From positions 377,001-441,000 of the forward strand of contig NC_089724.1 of assembly GCF_035083965.1 (NCBI RefSeq): a DNA stretch of 64,000 nucleotides. Reading direction: 5' to 3'. Made by a program: the position numbers and the translations under genes. The notes under the pieces were generated by a model. It was not told the origin of the DNA, did no database searches, and worked only from the letters and a program-made list of their open reading frames with translations. Shown here piece by piece: positions 10,679 through 21,025 of this stretch (positions are counted from its first letter, which is position 1; each line of letters starts with the position of its first letter). The DNA comes from Branchiostoma lanceolatum. Lineage: Eukaryota > Chordata > Leptocardii > Amphioxiformes > Branchiostomatidae.

Positions 10679-12567
10679 CTATTCTTGCCCACAAACCAGA
10701 CTTTGGCTGCACATTTTTGTGTTGTGGAATTATTGCCTCGTGTACAGTAACAATTTACACTTTGTAAAGGTAAAAAGAAATTATTCCAAAAACGAAAAAA
10801 AAACTTGTGGTAATGTTGTAAGGTTTAGTGTATAGTTCCCACCCTACCGCTGAACTCACGACTGCGCATTGTTAGAGATTGCACTGATTTGTCGCCACTT
10901 TACAAGAGGTTTAGTAGGGAGCGGCCATGTCGAAACCACTAGTCTTATTACAAACAACTGGCCCTGCGGATTTGGAGGCGCACACATCTGCCACTGCACA
11001 AACGTCTTCAACATTTGTCTTAAAGATCTATCATTGTCTTATGACAAGTCGTCAACATCACTCCAACACTTTTCCTGGCTTGACCAAACTTGAAAAAAAA
11101 AAAAAATAACAACAAAAAATTTTCCAGGAACAAGGCACCATTCCATATTAGGCCGTGAACTTACTTGGAACATTCCATGAAGAAGCAGAGGCGGGGGTGA
11201 GGCAGCGAGCGGATGTGTGGTCTCTGTACAAGGCAGCTCACAGCGCGAGAAACACCAAACCTCGATGCGCAGTCGTTTGTTTCACGAAACCAGTGTCCAA
11301 GATGGCGGACACTTCGCACCGGTCGACTTCCCACATCGTGGCTATGTCACGAAGTATCGTAGTCACGGCAACGTCCATGTTGCGTTTCATGTCGGATGGA
11401 AAACTCACATTAGGGACTGCGATACTCCGTCTGTGCCACGAGATCACTGTTCATTCTCATCTACCCTACGATGAAATGGTTTGCTCTGATTTGTGGCCAC
11501 CACGCCTGTAGCAGCAGTTCAGTGAGGAACCTTCCATTCCAGTATAGGGGTGCAGCATTTAGAACATGTTTGTAAATTGTGAAAACAGAGCTAGCAGATG
11601 TGACACAAAATTTCCAGCGTTGCTCGAACAAAGCTTGTTGTCAGAAGTTGCCCTCAACCCCTTCCTCTACTTACCTGAGTTACCACCCCCCTACAGACCC
11701 TTTCCTCTACTTACCTGAGTTACCAGCCCTCTACATTTATGCAGAATCAGTTACTCTACACCCCCTTTCCAACCCTGACTTTCCTGCTCGTTATTTCCAG
11801 CACGTATCCCCTGATTGGCTGTTCTGTCAATTTCACACGTGCCAAATCTCCGCGCTGTGACACCAACCCGTCTGTTTTCGACTGTCGCATATTTTTCTGC
11901 TCGACATGTTTTTGCACCAGTTTGTTTCTGCTCTCTGATTGGTCGAGCATCTCTGCCCGGGTAGCATGAGCAGGAGTCTGACTGGCTTGTTGGTAATCTA
12001 GAAATCCAAACTTTGGGGTTGTTTTCAGCGTTTGGATGGTTTTCAGGGTTTATTGTTACTTCCGAGCACCAATGTGGAATATTTTTTTGTGTAAAGGATA
12101 TAATTAATAACAAGATGTCTGTATCTTTGTAACCTTTTAATGTTTCTTTATACCAATTTTCTGTATTTATAAGATTTACGTAAAATCTTCAGGTTACCAC
12201 TACAAGTATTACTAATGATCGTTATGATTAATTAACAAGTTAAAATCAGGACGTGAACAAGGTATTTTTGTGTAATAGTTTCTAAGGTTAAGTTGTGTGA
12301 TGATGCAATGTTTGCCCTGTTCCTTGCCCAATGTTACAGTATGTACCGGAGCAGGACATGCCGTGCACAGACAGGTGCAGCCGATAAAGAATGAATTAGA
12401 GAAACTTAGTCCTACATTTTGTAACAGTTGAACACCTGATGAGGGGCACTGTCTCTGCATTTCCTGTTCTGAGTTCTTGAGCTAGCGTCTTGCCTGCGTA
12501 CCTTGTGACTTAAGACACAGACTTGCCATCTTAACTGTTAATAGTGGTGGTAAGATTCAATGTGAAC

Positions 12568-12681
12568 ATGGGAGCATCCATTTCATTGGGAGGGGAGGAC
12601 TGGCCATCCCTCCCCAATATGCAGCATGACTTTGATTTGAGTTCAGCCCTCCCCTCAGCAAAAATGGATGCTCCCACCTTC
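12568..12681. repeat. Imperfect foldback
   Basis: GGGAGCATCCATTT near 12569 is inverted as AAATGGATGCTCCC near 12664, and GGAGGGGAGG is inverted as CCTCCCCTC between them, giving an imperfect hairpin of about 110 bp. Confidence 0.6.
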
Positions 12682-12995
12682 CCGGTCCCGGACAGAATGT
12701 CACCAGCAAATCCTGAATTCCGCGGGAAATTCCAGCCGGGATTCCGTGCGGGAATTCACACCCAAGGGGACCAGAGGGACCGGTAAGGGTAGCGGGGAGG
12801 GTGGGGGCAAAGGTCAACAGTCATCCAATCAGCAAAGAATAAGAAGTGCATGAGTGTGGTGCTCCCACCCCTGGTGGTGTTCACACTAGTCCCATGACCT
12901 TGAAAAGCATTTTACTGTGACCTTGGAAAACATTTTACTGTGTGGACAGTTTAGAACTTCTCTTTATAAGGAAGACAGGTCAACAGCAGTCCTGG

Positions 12996-13207
12996 GTAGC
13001 CATGGCAACATGAATGATTGATAGAAGTATTGGACAAGAATGTCTGGAACTAAAAGGCATCTCAACGACAAACATCCCTTGTCTTGACAGCCAAGTGCAG
13101 GATTGATTGACGTGTTGCCACGGCAACAAGGGATGGTTGACAGGAGCCCCTGACGACCCTGTCCTGTTGTCAGGTGACGGCTGATGTGTGTACGTTGCCA
13201 TGGCGAC
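12996..13207. promoter_or_regulatory. Cluster of three RFX X-box-like palindromes
   Basis: GTAGCCATGGCAAC (12996-13009), GTTGCCACGGCAAC (13114-13127) and GTTGCCATGGCGAC (13194-13207) each match the palindromic RFX X-box pattern with at most one or two changes. Function is not shown by the sequence. Confidence 0.35.
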
Positions 13208-13847
13208 CAGATGACTGGCAGGAGCCCCTGTGTTGGCCTGTCGCTGTGGCCTGTTGTGAGCTTACCGATGGTGTCTCTGCCTTAACCTCGTGATTGTGAA
13301 GTAGACCTATAAACCAGCTTTTCTACACCGAGTCCGGCTTCAAGCGACCTTTTCTTACCAAATTTGTTGCCCTCTATTTTTTGCATAATTTGGGAAGACT
13401 GTTTTGTCCTGTTGAGCCCTTTTGTATGCTTTACTTCAATATGGAGCTGAATTGACCACGAACTCTATTTTTGCATTGTTGATGATACTGGGACTATTTC
13501 CTGAATTGACTGTTTTGTACGTTTACATGTTGTTAGTTATGAGAAGAAAATCTTCAAAATTAACGTATAGCTATGAGACTTCCGTTCCTACCATGACGAA
13601 CTTTACGAATCTATGAAAACCTTGTCTGCCGTGGTACTAGTGCAGTACCCAGGGTGGTCCGCAGGGGGAGCCAGTGACATGTTGCCTGAGGCGTGTTCCC
13701 CCAGCGCCCCCTGTGGGCTCCTGTGGGCGCTGCAGTACTGGCTAGATGTGTAGTCAGCTGGAACTTGCCGACCTGTAGTGTAGTTAGGTAGTGGACATTA
13801 CTAGCTATTGTGCAGCAGTGGAGGTGTGCAATGTCGGACGCTCTGCC

Positions 13848-13853
13848 AATAAA
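13848..13853 (+). terminator. Polyadenylation signal AATAAA
   Basis: AATAAAGTTCATTCGCTTTC, followed by a TG-rich stretch. Likely 3' end of the SDR/repeat-tail gene. Confidence 0.5.
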
Positions 13854-14079
13854 GTTCATTCGCTTTCTATGTTGTATATATAAAACATGCGGTCTGTCGT
13901 TCTTGGTTCACATGGTCACTCCTTATACTGTTGTAGTTGTAGGTGTGTTTGGGGGGGGCTGTTTGTATAATTTAGGTGCTTAACGTTTAAACATTGCTCA
14001 ACATTAAGAATTTCCTGAAATTACATAGAACATAATACTATTGTTTAATAACATAGAAATTTTCACAACATATTCACAC

Positions 14080-14830
14080 TTCGGATGTTATTGAACATCG
14101 AACCATGAAAACATCATACCTCCAGCTTTCGATTCTTCCCACCAGGTAATTACATTAATCAGTGACTTACCTGCTCATGACGTCACAACAAACATGGCAG
14201 CCAATTTGGAACTTTGCACAACGGCTCGGAAAGAACGTTATTTTTTCAAGAAAATGAAATAGATATTGTCCTTTAATTAGACGTTATCACGATAATCAAG
14301 TACTGTTTGCTCCTTAAGTAATGTGTTATGGACCGATTTTGTAGCCTGGAATCCAAACCTATTATAGCTCCCGAGTCTCTCTCCGCTATTTGCGGAGAGA
14401 GACTCGGGAGCTATAATAGGTTTGGATTCCAGGCTACCGATTTTGAGGTCATTGGACACAGATACAGGGAGCCAAGACAGAGATTGTGGAGCTACATGGT
14501 TAATTCCCTGACCCCCAGGATTCCAACACATAGAATGACAGCCTGGGTCTTTCTCAGAATTAGGCTGCCTGGGACTCTTCCACTTTCATGATGGGGGGTT
14601 ACAATTACTAAATACAATGGTCTTACATGTGTCTTAGTGGGTTCATAACATAATGTTTTTCGCAAGCCGTTGTGTAAGGTTCGGAACCGGCTGCCGTGTT
14701 CATTGTGACGTCATGAGCAGGTATAAGTCACTGATTAATGTAATCACCTGGTGAGAAGATCAGATAAGAATAAAGAGCTGGATCCATGGAAGTATGGTTT
14801 CTGATGGTTCAATGTTAGATAGCATCAGAA
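14080..14830. mobile_element. Inverted-repeat DNA element (~0.75 kb) with ~150-bp terminal arms
   Basis: The left arm includes GAACATCGAACCATGAAAAC and ACATTAATCAGTGACTTACC with TGCTCATGACGTCAC. The right arm carries the imperfect inverse (GTGACGTCATGAGCA, CACTGATTAATGTAATC, ATGGTTCAATGTT). No open frame for a transposase is present, so this is a non-autonomous or MITE-like element. Exact ends are uncertain because the arms fade outward. Confidence 0.72.
14342..14436. mobile_element. Perfect hairpin MITE nested in the larger element
   Basis: Two perfectly complementary arms (TAGCCTGGAATCCAAACC outward) enclose a 5-nt loop (TATTT, 14387-14391). It is flanked by the perfect 9-bp direct repeat CCGATTTTG (14333-14341 and 14437-14445), a target-site duplication, and so it inserted after the surrounding element. 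Confidence 0.88.
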
Positions 14831-15004
14831 TGGTGTGTATCTGTTTTAAACGTTTATATTCCTTCAATGATGCTATTCCTATTCCAGATAATAAGAAAAT
14901 GTTGTATATTGGTGTCTTATACCCTTTAAGTTACGCCAAGAAGAGTTATTCAAGCGATTGGATAAAATTTTGAAGCAGTCGTTTCAGACAGCATCCGCCA
15001 TCTT

Positions 15005-16866
15005 TCGTAAGGAAACAACTGGAACTCTCTGTCGACATCCCGGACATTGACTCTGCTGACAGCCTTTCCATTGCGAACTTTATTAACAAACAGTTTGCAA
15101 CAGTGGCGCAAGGACGTCCTTGCCTGGATCCGAAACAGCTTCCAGCATACCTGCCATGTGAGACCCCTCCGCCAGGAGTCTACCCCTGGGACGTGTACCC
15201 CATTTTGCAAAGGCTTAAAGTCGGAAAAGCTCCTGGCCCAGACCAGCTGAGTACAAGAGTGTTAAGGGAGTTTGCCTACGAGCTCAGCCAACCTCTTGCT
15301 GACATTTTGAACGCGTCGCTGAAGGAGGGGCATTTACCGCAACAATGGAAGGATGCCATCGTAGTACCACTCCCTAAGTGCCAGCCTCCGAGTGTTAACA
15401 AACTACGCCCGGTTTCGTTGACATCGCAACTAGCTAAAATAGCTGAGTCATTTGTTAGTAAGTGGTTGCTACAGGACATCAGACCGTCACTAGACCCACA
15501 GCAGTACGGATGCCTGAGGGGAAAGTCTACCACTCACTACTTGGTTAGTTTGACTGACTACATAGCCAGAAACTCCGACAAGTTGGGTAACATCACTACT
15601 CTTGTGATGACGGACTTCTCGAAAGCTTTTGACAGGATTGACCACACCGTTGCCATCACCAAACTGTTAAAGCTTGGAGCAAGACCAAGTTTGATCCCCT
15701 GGATAAGTGACTTCCTGACAAACCGCCGCCAATGCGTAAGGTACCACAGCGAACTATCCACATGGCAAACTCTCTCCTGCTCGGTGCCTCAAGGAACCTT
15801 ACTTGGACCCCTCATATTTCTGGTTGTGTTCGACGATGCGGTAAGAGAGTCTCCCTTGGAAGAGTGGAAATACGTTGACGACCTTTCGTTGGGAGAGTCT
15901 CGGCATCACACAGAGCCATCCATCATGCAGGAGGAACTAGATAATTTCAATCAGTGGTCTAGGGAAAACCACATGCTTCTAAACGCAGGCAAGTGCAAGA
16001 TCATGGTGTTTTCTTTCATGAAAGTTCCCCCCGCCCCGCCAGTTCTCAAAATCGATGGAACACTGCTCGAGACCGAGGTAGTCACATGTTTGCTAGGAGT
16101 CTGGTTGCAGGCAAACTTGAGATGGGACACGCAGGTATCGAAAATGACCACAAAAGCAAACGGAAGACTCTTCATGCTCAGGAGACTGAAACGTTTCAAC
16201 CTCACAGTGGAAGACTTGCTGCAAGTGTACACGTCCTACGTGCGACCTGTACTGGAGTACTGTGTGCCAGTGTGGCACCCTGGACTTACCACAGAACAAA
16301 CTACACGGATAGAGAAGGTCCAGAAGAGAGCTCTTCGCACCATTCTGGGGGGACAGTACACAAGCTACAAATCCGCACTACTGTACACAGGTCTACAACC
16401 ACTGTCACAACGGCGCCTCGAGCTGTGCAGGAAGTTTGCAAGGAAACTTGACCCCGAACTGCTCCCTCAGAGGATGGGACAGTGTCACGGCAAAGATACA
16501 AGGAACTCTCACAAACTCAGAACTTTGAAATGCAGAACTAATAGGTACAGGGACTCGCCGGTACCGTACCTTGTGAAAGTACTAAATGACGGCATGTTAT
16601 AGATTATTCATTGCATTTTGAATGAAAAAGGAAAACGTTTATGTTACAGTTCGTCCAATAGGCCAGTAGTTGGCAACGCTTAATTGCCTTCGCCAAGAAG
16701 GCTATGTTTTGATGCTTGTTGTTTAAGATGTGATCATGTTATTTTTACAGTTTTAGAAGTTTTTAATGACGTGTAGTGTGTAAAAAAGACGCAATTCAGC
16801 CTGGGGCTGCAATGTTCTTTTAAATGTCAATAAACCATTCATTCATTCATTCATTCATTCAACTGG
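15005..16866 (+). mobile_element. 5'-truncated CR1-like LINE
   Basis: An open reverse transcriptase frame is followed by a ~260 bp 3'UTR (AATAAA near 16830) and a terminal tetranucleotide array (CATT)n at 16837-16860, as CR1/L2-group elements end. The 5' side joins abruptly to a fragment of another repeat (14930-15010), so the endonuclease half is missing. Confidence 0.85.
15103..16602 (+). CDS. LINE reverse transcriptase ORF (retroelement protein, 5'-truncated)
   Basis: A continuous ~500-codon frame, open upstream to about 14974 with no real ATG, so it is a truncated ORF2. RT landmarks in order: GKAPGPDQLSTRVL; KLRPVSLTSQLAKIAE (block 2); MTDFSKAFDRIDH with the motif A aspartate; SVPQGTLLGPLIFLVVFDD (motif B); WKYVDDLSL, the catalytic YVDD (motif C); then GVWLQANLRWDTQV and a CR1-like C-terminal thumb (RPVLEYCVPVWHPGLT). 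The frame has no stops, which indicates a fairly recent insertion. Without the endonuclease it should not be autonomous. Family assignment to the CR1/L2 group rests on these motifs and the terminal array. Confidence 0.85.
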   Translation: MAQGRPCLDPKQLPAYLPCETPPPGVYPWDVYPILQRLKVGKAPGPDQLSTRVLREFAYELSQPLADILNASLKEGHLPQQWKDAIVVPLPKCQPPSVNKLRPVSLTSQLAKIAESFVSKWLLQDIRPSLDPQQYGCLRGKSTTHYLVSLTDYIARNSDKLGNITTLVMTDFSKAFDRIDHTVAITKLLKLGARPSLIPWISDFLTNRRQCVRYHSELSTWQTLSCSVPQGTLLGPLIFLVVFDDAVRESPLEEWKYVDDLSLGESRHHTEPSIMQEELDNFNQWSRENHMLLNAGKCKIMVFSFMKVPPAPPVLKIDGTLLETEVVTCLLGVWLQANLRWDTQVSKMTTKANGRLFMLRRLKRFNLTVEDLLQVYTSYVRPVLEYCVPVWHPGLTTEQTTRIEKVQKRALRTILGGQYTSYKSALLYTGLQPLSQRRLELCRKFARKLDPELLPQRMGQCHGKDTRNSHKLRTLKCRTNRYRDSPVPYLVKVLNDGML

Positions 16867-17090
16867 TATCTGTATCTATATAGCCGGTATAACCGCCATC
16901 AGGCGTAACACACCAGCTTCGCAGGCACGCGGCGCGGCAGCAGCTGGTCATATTACACCGAACGGTCTGTTACACCTAGTCTTTGCATATCTGACTGCAA
17001 CCGTTCTTTAAAGCTACTTAGTGATGAAGCTCCTACAGTACTTGATGACAACGAGTTCCATTCTACTATGGTTCTCGGGAAATACGAATT
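16866..17090 (-). pseudogene. LINE 3'-end fragment
   Basis: The minus strand encodes a thumb tail (TIVEWNSLSSSTVGASSLSS, FKERLQSDMQRLGV) and ends in ATATAGATACAGATACCAG. It is a shorter relative of the LINE end at 61.4-62.4 kb, with near-identical 3'UTR. It abuts the (CATT)n end of the preceding LINE. Confidence 0.8.
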
Positions 17091-17245
17091 TTTGAACCAG
17101 GTTTTAATTTTATACCAAAACTCACTGACGAAGGATAAGGAATGCTGTCTGAAAGTCTGTTTCAAAATTTTGTCCAGTTGCTTGAGTAACTATTTTTGGC
17201 GTATCTTATTACCTGGATGTCTAACCTTCATCAAAAGTGTAAAGT
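17090..17245 (-). repeat. Fragment of the foldback repeat seen again at 48.5-48.9 kb
   Basis: It shares CACTGACGAAGGATAAGGAA-type text, GTCCAGTTGCTTGAGTAAC and TACCTGGATGTCTAACCTTC with the arms of the 48.5 kb foldback element. Confidence 0.65.
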
Positions 17246-17569
17246 TGGTAGGAGACATAACTTTTATTTGCAAATTCATGCCCGAATGCTAATTGCAAGG
17301 GTACAGGCAGTAAAAAGGTAACGAGTCTACTCTGTAACTGTAACTCTCTCCATAGCTTAGTCAGCTGTCGGGGCAGCAAAGATAGACTACTCTATACATC
17401 TAACTAAATGTTCCTACATACAAAAATAATGTACATTACTGTGGGCGGGCTTCTTCTATGGATTATAAGTGGCGGATGAAAAGTCCCATGATTTTAATTG
17501 TGATTTTGATAGAAATGTGGCTTTTTGGAGGCCATCTAGATGGTGAAAGCTCTAAACTATTCTAATTGT

Positions 17570-17885
17570 TTCCATATAAAGACACCAAGCTGCACATATC
17601 CCTACAGATCATTATTTGCCGGGCGTTCAGACAGTTGTGCCCAGTTGCACGTGGGGCAAGCTTCTTTGCTGTTTTGGTAGCAGGGTTCGTTCATACAGGG
17701 GAGGGTTGGAGGCACCTCCTTGAACATGGGACTCCACTTAACGTCCCTTCCAAAATATGGCTGCAACCCCAGCCAGATGCCCTTCCCAGGATTGAACCCG
17801 GGTCTACCAGTTGGTGGCTAATTTGAACCAGGAGATCAGATGTGAGGCTGCTAGCTGAGCTGTAGGGACATCCCCAGTTTAACCT
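17570..17885 (-). mobile_element. tRNA-derived SINE
   Basis: Reading the minus strand, a tRNA-like head (ACAGCTCAGCTAGCAG; B-box GGGTTCAATCC) is followed by a body containing AAGGGCATCTGGCTGGGGTT and GTGGAGTCCCATGTTCAAGG. Confidence 0.55.
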
Positions 17886-18029
17886 GGTCTTATTGCTATA
17901 CTGTATGTCCAGATCTGTAATCAAGTTTACACCAGTGGGTCTAGTCATGGAAACAAGAAGTCCAAGTAAGGTAAGGTAAGGTAAAGCAGGCATGTCGTCA
18001 ATTGAGGTCAAGCATAATGCTTTTTCAAG

Positions 18030-18335
18030 TAGCCAGTGGTAGTGCAATGCGGCTTCGCCACGGCTCGCGTTTTTTTGCCAAGCACACCGGGTCACCCCTA
18101 CTCTTCTCGATAAGTGTGTTGGGTTCTTTTACGTACAGAGGTTTGACGCCCTTAAGCTCCCTCATACACGGGGCCGCCGTCTCTTTACGTGCCTATCCGA
18201 TAGGACGATGCGCATCTTTTCCAGTCATGTCCAGGCCTGGGCACGAACTCGGGCCGCTGGCTCCACGGAATTTGAACCAGATGTGGTGAGAGGCAGAGTG
18301 CGCAGACCTCTACACCACGCGGACACGACATTATT
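18030..18335 (-). mobile_element. SINE with conserved CACACTTATCGAGAAGAGTA tail
   Basis: The minus strand has GTGGTGTAGAGGTCTGCGCA (A-box-like) and a body ending AAAGAACCCAACACACTTAT and CGAGAAGAGTAGGGGTGACC. The same tail occurs on the plus strand at 25.25 kb and in a weaker form at 28.2 kb, so it is a dispersed family. Confidence 0.6.
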
Positions 18336-18344
18336 TTGTCAAGG

Positions 18345-18615
18345 TTACTCATATATCGCTCGTTCTCATTTAAATGTACACATTTTATAATCTCCGTTAC
18401 CGTTAGAAGTAAGACGTTCCTGGCATTAAGATATGCCGCATATAAGGTACCAAACTGCCGTTTTTAAAAGCTAGAAAAGTTTTAAGTCGTCATAAAAACT
18501 ACAGTTTGACATCTTATATGTGGCATATCCTAATGCCAGGAACGTCTTATTTCAATCGGTAACGGAGATTACAAAATGTGTACATTTGAATGAGAACGAG
18601 CGATATGCGTAAGTT
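18345..18615. mobile_element. Foldback MITE with ~100-bp arms
   Basis: ATCGCTCGTTCTCATTTAAA and GACGTTCCTGGCATTAAGAT on the left are inverted on the right (ATCCTAATGCCAGGAACGTC, TTGAATGAGAACGAGCGAT). It sits next to the SINE. Confidence 0.85.
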
Positions 18616-19140
18616 AAACTAAGTGTGACTAACACAACATGTGCAGTCTACACTTGTGAGTACTAACTACACAGGATCACAACCCTGTATATTGGCAGGG
18701 ACAGGCTGCACAATAATCAAAATCTCGTTTGGGAAATCTAGACAAAGAATATAATAATTTGTTTTGGGACCTTTTAAACCAAAACCATAGCTGGTTCATG
18801 ACTTTCCACCACGCACCAGTCTGGCCACAATTTGGAGCGATTTAAAAACTCCGTCTAATGTCAGTGAAAAGAACAGTAGCTACAATTTCATTAATATTTG
18901 GAGTTTTTTTTAAAGAAACTCCAAATATCCTATGTTCTACCAACCTGATGAAATTATTTTCGGAATTCCATTAATGTTCTGAATTTAGAAACACTACACT
19001 TGAAATAGATCACGTTAAGGGACAGAGTTTTCGCAACTGTTTCTACTATCCCATCAGAGAAACGATATAATCAGTGAAGTTTACGACTCAGTAATAAATG
19101 CAGTGATGTATACTAAGCCAAAGAGCCACAGACACACATC
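18616..19140. other. Intergenic, mostly unremarkable
   Basis: The only recognisable piece is TTCTACCAACCTGATGAAAT with TATTTTCGGA at 18930-18967, which recurs next to the foldback at 47.75 kb. Otherwise I see no gene or RNA. Confidence 0.5.
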
Positions 19141-19156
19141 TTTTTACCCTCCACAA

Positions 19157-19162
19157 TTTATT
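19157..19162 (-). terminator. Polyadenylation signal AATAAA (minus strand)
   Basis: TTTATT on the plus strand reads CAATAAATTG on the minus strand, downstream of the secreted-protein gene and its repeat-filled tail. Probable 3' end of that transcript. Confidence 0.45.
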
Positions 19163-19179
19163 GATAGTCTACAGAATTT

Positions 19180-20300
19180 AAAGCATCCAAGAAAAACAGT
19201 CGCAAGTGTACAAAGACACATGTCACAGTTTTAACAAGGAGTGACAACTACTTAATTTATTAGAACTAACTTTTGTTTCATTCCCTTTAAGACTAAACTT
19301 ACTAGAGATACCTTAACTTTGTTTGGACACCTAACATAGATTGTAGCAATCACTTAAATAATAAATACAGCATTTTAAACACTCCTGAAACAGTTTCAAG
19401 TGTACAGGCCACAAGTCACAGTTTTAAAGGAGGGACAACTTCTTACTAGACTATCTTAAGTTTCTTACATTAGATCTATAATTATATACCCTTAAAGTAA
19501 TGATAAACAGCATCTAAAGCATCCAAGAAAAACAGTTTCTAGTGTACAAAGGCACAAGACACAGTTTTAACAAGGAGTGATAACTACATGCAGTTATCAG
19601 AACTATCTTAAGTTTGTGTCCCTTTTAAGACTAAACTTACACTAGAGATACCTTAACTTTGTTTTTGACACCTAACATAGATTGTAACAATCACTTTTTA
19701 AATATGACACAGCATTTTAAACACTCCTGCAACAGTTTCAAGTGTACAAGGCCACAAGACACAGTTTTAAAGGAGGGACAACTTCTTACTAGACCATCTT
19801 AAGTTTCTTACATGAAATCTATTTTGTACCCTATGATAAACAATATTTAAAGCATCCAAGAAAAAACAGTTTCCAGTGTACAAAGGCACAAAACACAGTT
19901 TTAACAAGGATGGATAACTACTTACTAGACTATCTTAAGTTCCCCCTTTAAGGCTAAACAAAGATTGTAACAATCGCTGATTAAATATCTACCCTTACAA
20001 AGCACAGCTTTAAACACTCCTGCAACAGGTTCAAGTGTAGAAACACACAAGAAACAGTTTTAACAAGGAGGGGTAACTACTTATTAGAACTACTTAATAT
20101 ATAATAAGTCTGTTCCCTTCCCACTTAAGGACTTAATAACATTAAATCTACCCTGCTTGAACTTCAAGCTTTTCTACCCTTACAGCGTTTTAAACACTAC
20201 TGAAACAGTTTCAAGTGTGCAAACACACAAGACACAGTTTTAAGATGGAGGGAGAACTACTTATCAGAGATACCTTAAGTTTCTTACATTCCTCTTCTTT
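19180..20300. repeat. Higher-order tandem repeat, ~340 bp dimer
   Basis: ACAGTTTCAAGTGTACAAAG-type blocks recur at about 19197, 19390, 19530, 19730, 19865, 20025 and 20205. Alternate blocks resemble each other best (AACAAGGAGTGACAACTAC versus AAAGGAGGGACAACTTC), giving a two-monomer unit of about 335-340 bp repeated three or more times. It lies in the probable 3'UTR of the minus-strand gene. Confidence 0.82.
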
Positions 20301-20719
20301 AAGGTAGATTGTAAACAATCACTTCTAGTCTTTCAACCTACCCTAAAAGTCCAGCATTGTAAACACTCCAGGCAGAAAATTCAGGATTTGCACCAACCAC
20401 AATATGATTGTTATCAGTCACTTCAGTTTATTTTCAGATGTAAGTTTTGTGATGTTCAGTCAAACCTGCCGAAGCGACTGCCTCTCCAAGCGCGCCACCT
20501 AGCCATGATGACCATTTCTCTCGGTCCTCTTGGGCAGGTTTGACAGTACATCATTTTCAACAAATAGGGAGTTTTATTTTTACGTGAATGTTCTGTGTGT
20601 TTCGCACAATGAAAGCATCAAGTTATGTATGATATCATAACTAGAAGATCATTATGTGATTTTAAGAAATGGTCTAGATTTGGTGCAAGATGATGTGGAG
20701 GGCTCGGCTAACGTTAGAT

Positions 20720-20985
20720 GGATCTCACAGTAGACAACAAGGTTTTTAATTCACAACCAAGGCATACAATCACAGCCAACGTTTCAGTGACTGTCTGTCA
20801 CCTTCCTCAGGGCAACGGCGACTGGTGCTATTCCACACTGCAGGCTAGGTGGCGCTTCTTACAATGCTGTCCCAAACAACACCAAGCCCGCAGCGTGCAA
20901 TAGTACCAGTCGCCATTGCCCTGAGGAAGGTGACAGACGGTCACAAGTGCAAGTCTTAGCTGTGAGTAAAGAAACTTGTTATCCT
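20720..20985. mobile_element. Foldback element with hairpin motif in both arms
   Basis: The left arm on the minus strand (20777-20810) reads CTGAGGAAGGTGACAGACAG then TCACTGAAACGTTG. The right arm on the plus strand (from 20921) reads CTGAGGAAGGTGACAGACGG then TCACAAGTGC, a decayed version. The arms face outward around a core with GGTGGCGCTTCTTACA. Confidence 0.75.
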
Positions 20986-21025
20986 GGTTGAGCGATTCTC
21001 CAGCCTGATGAAATCCTCCACGGAT

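Larger units (their letters stand above)
9581..13870 (+). other. Probable 3'UTR of the SDR/repeat-tail gene
   Basis: No splice-consistent coding sequence follows the stop at 9580. The first good polyadenylation signal in a suitable context is AATAAA at 13848-13853, giving a 4.3 kb 3'UTR. The stretch has a minisatellite at 10.3 kb, an A-rich run near 11.09 kb, an imperfect foldback at 12.57-12.68 kb and an X-box-like cluster near 13.0-13.2 kb. Transcript evidence would be needed to confirm the length. Confidence 0.5.

Noticed and set aside
10243..10767. Open frames through the CCTGTACAGG minisatellite
   Set aside because: Frames are repeat artefacts in a probable 3'UTR, open on both strands.
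11155..11511. 118-codon plus-strand frame in the probable 3'UTR
   Set aside because: No splice context, family motif or supporting start; overlapping frames are open on both strands.
17128..17165. CACTGACGAAGGATAAGGAA ... GCTGTCTGAAAGTC as a functional hairpin motif
   Set aside because: It belongs to the 48.5 kb repeat family but the stem is broken by substitutions; it is treated as a decayed copy, as is the minus-strand copy near 14975-15010.
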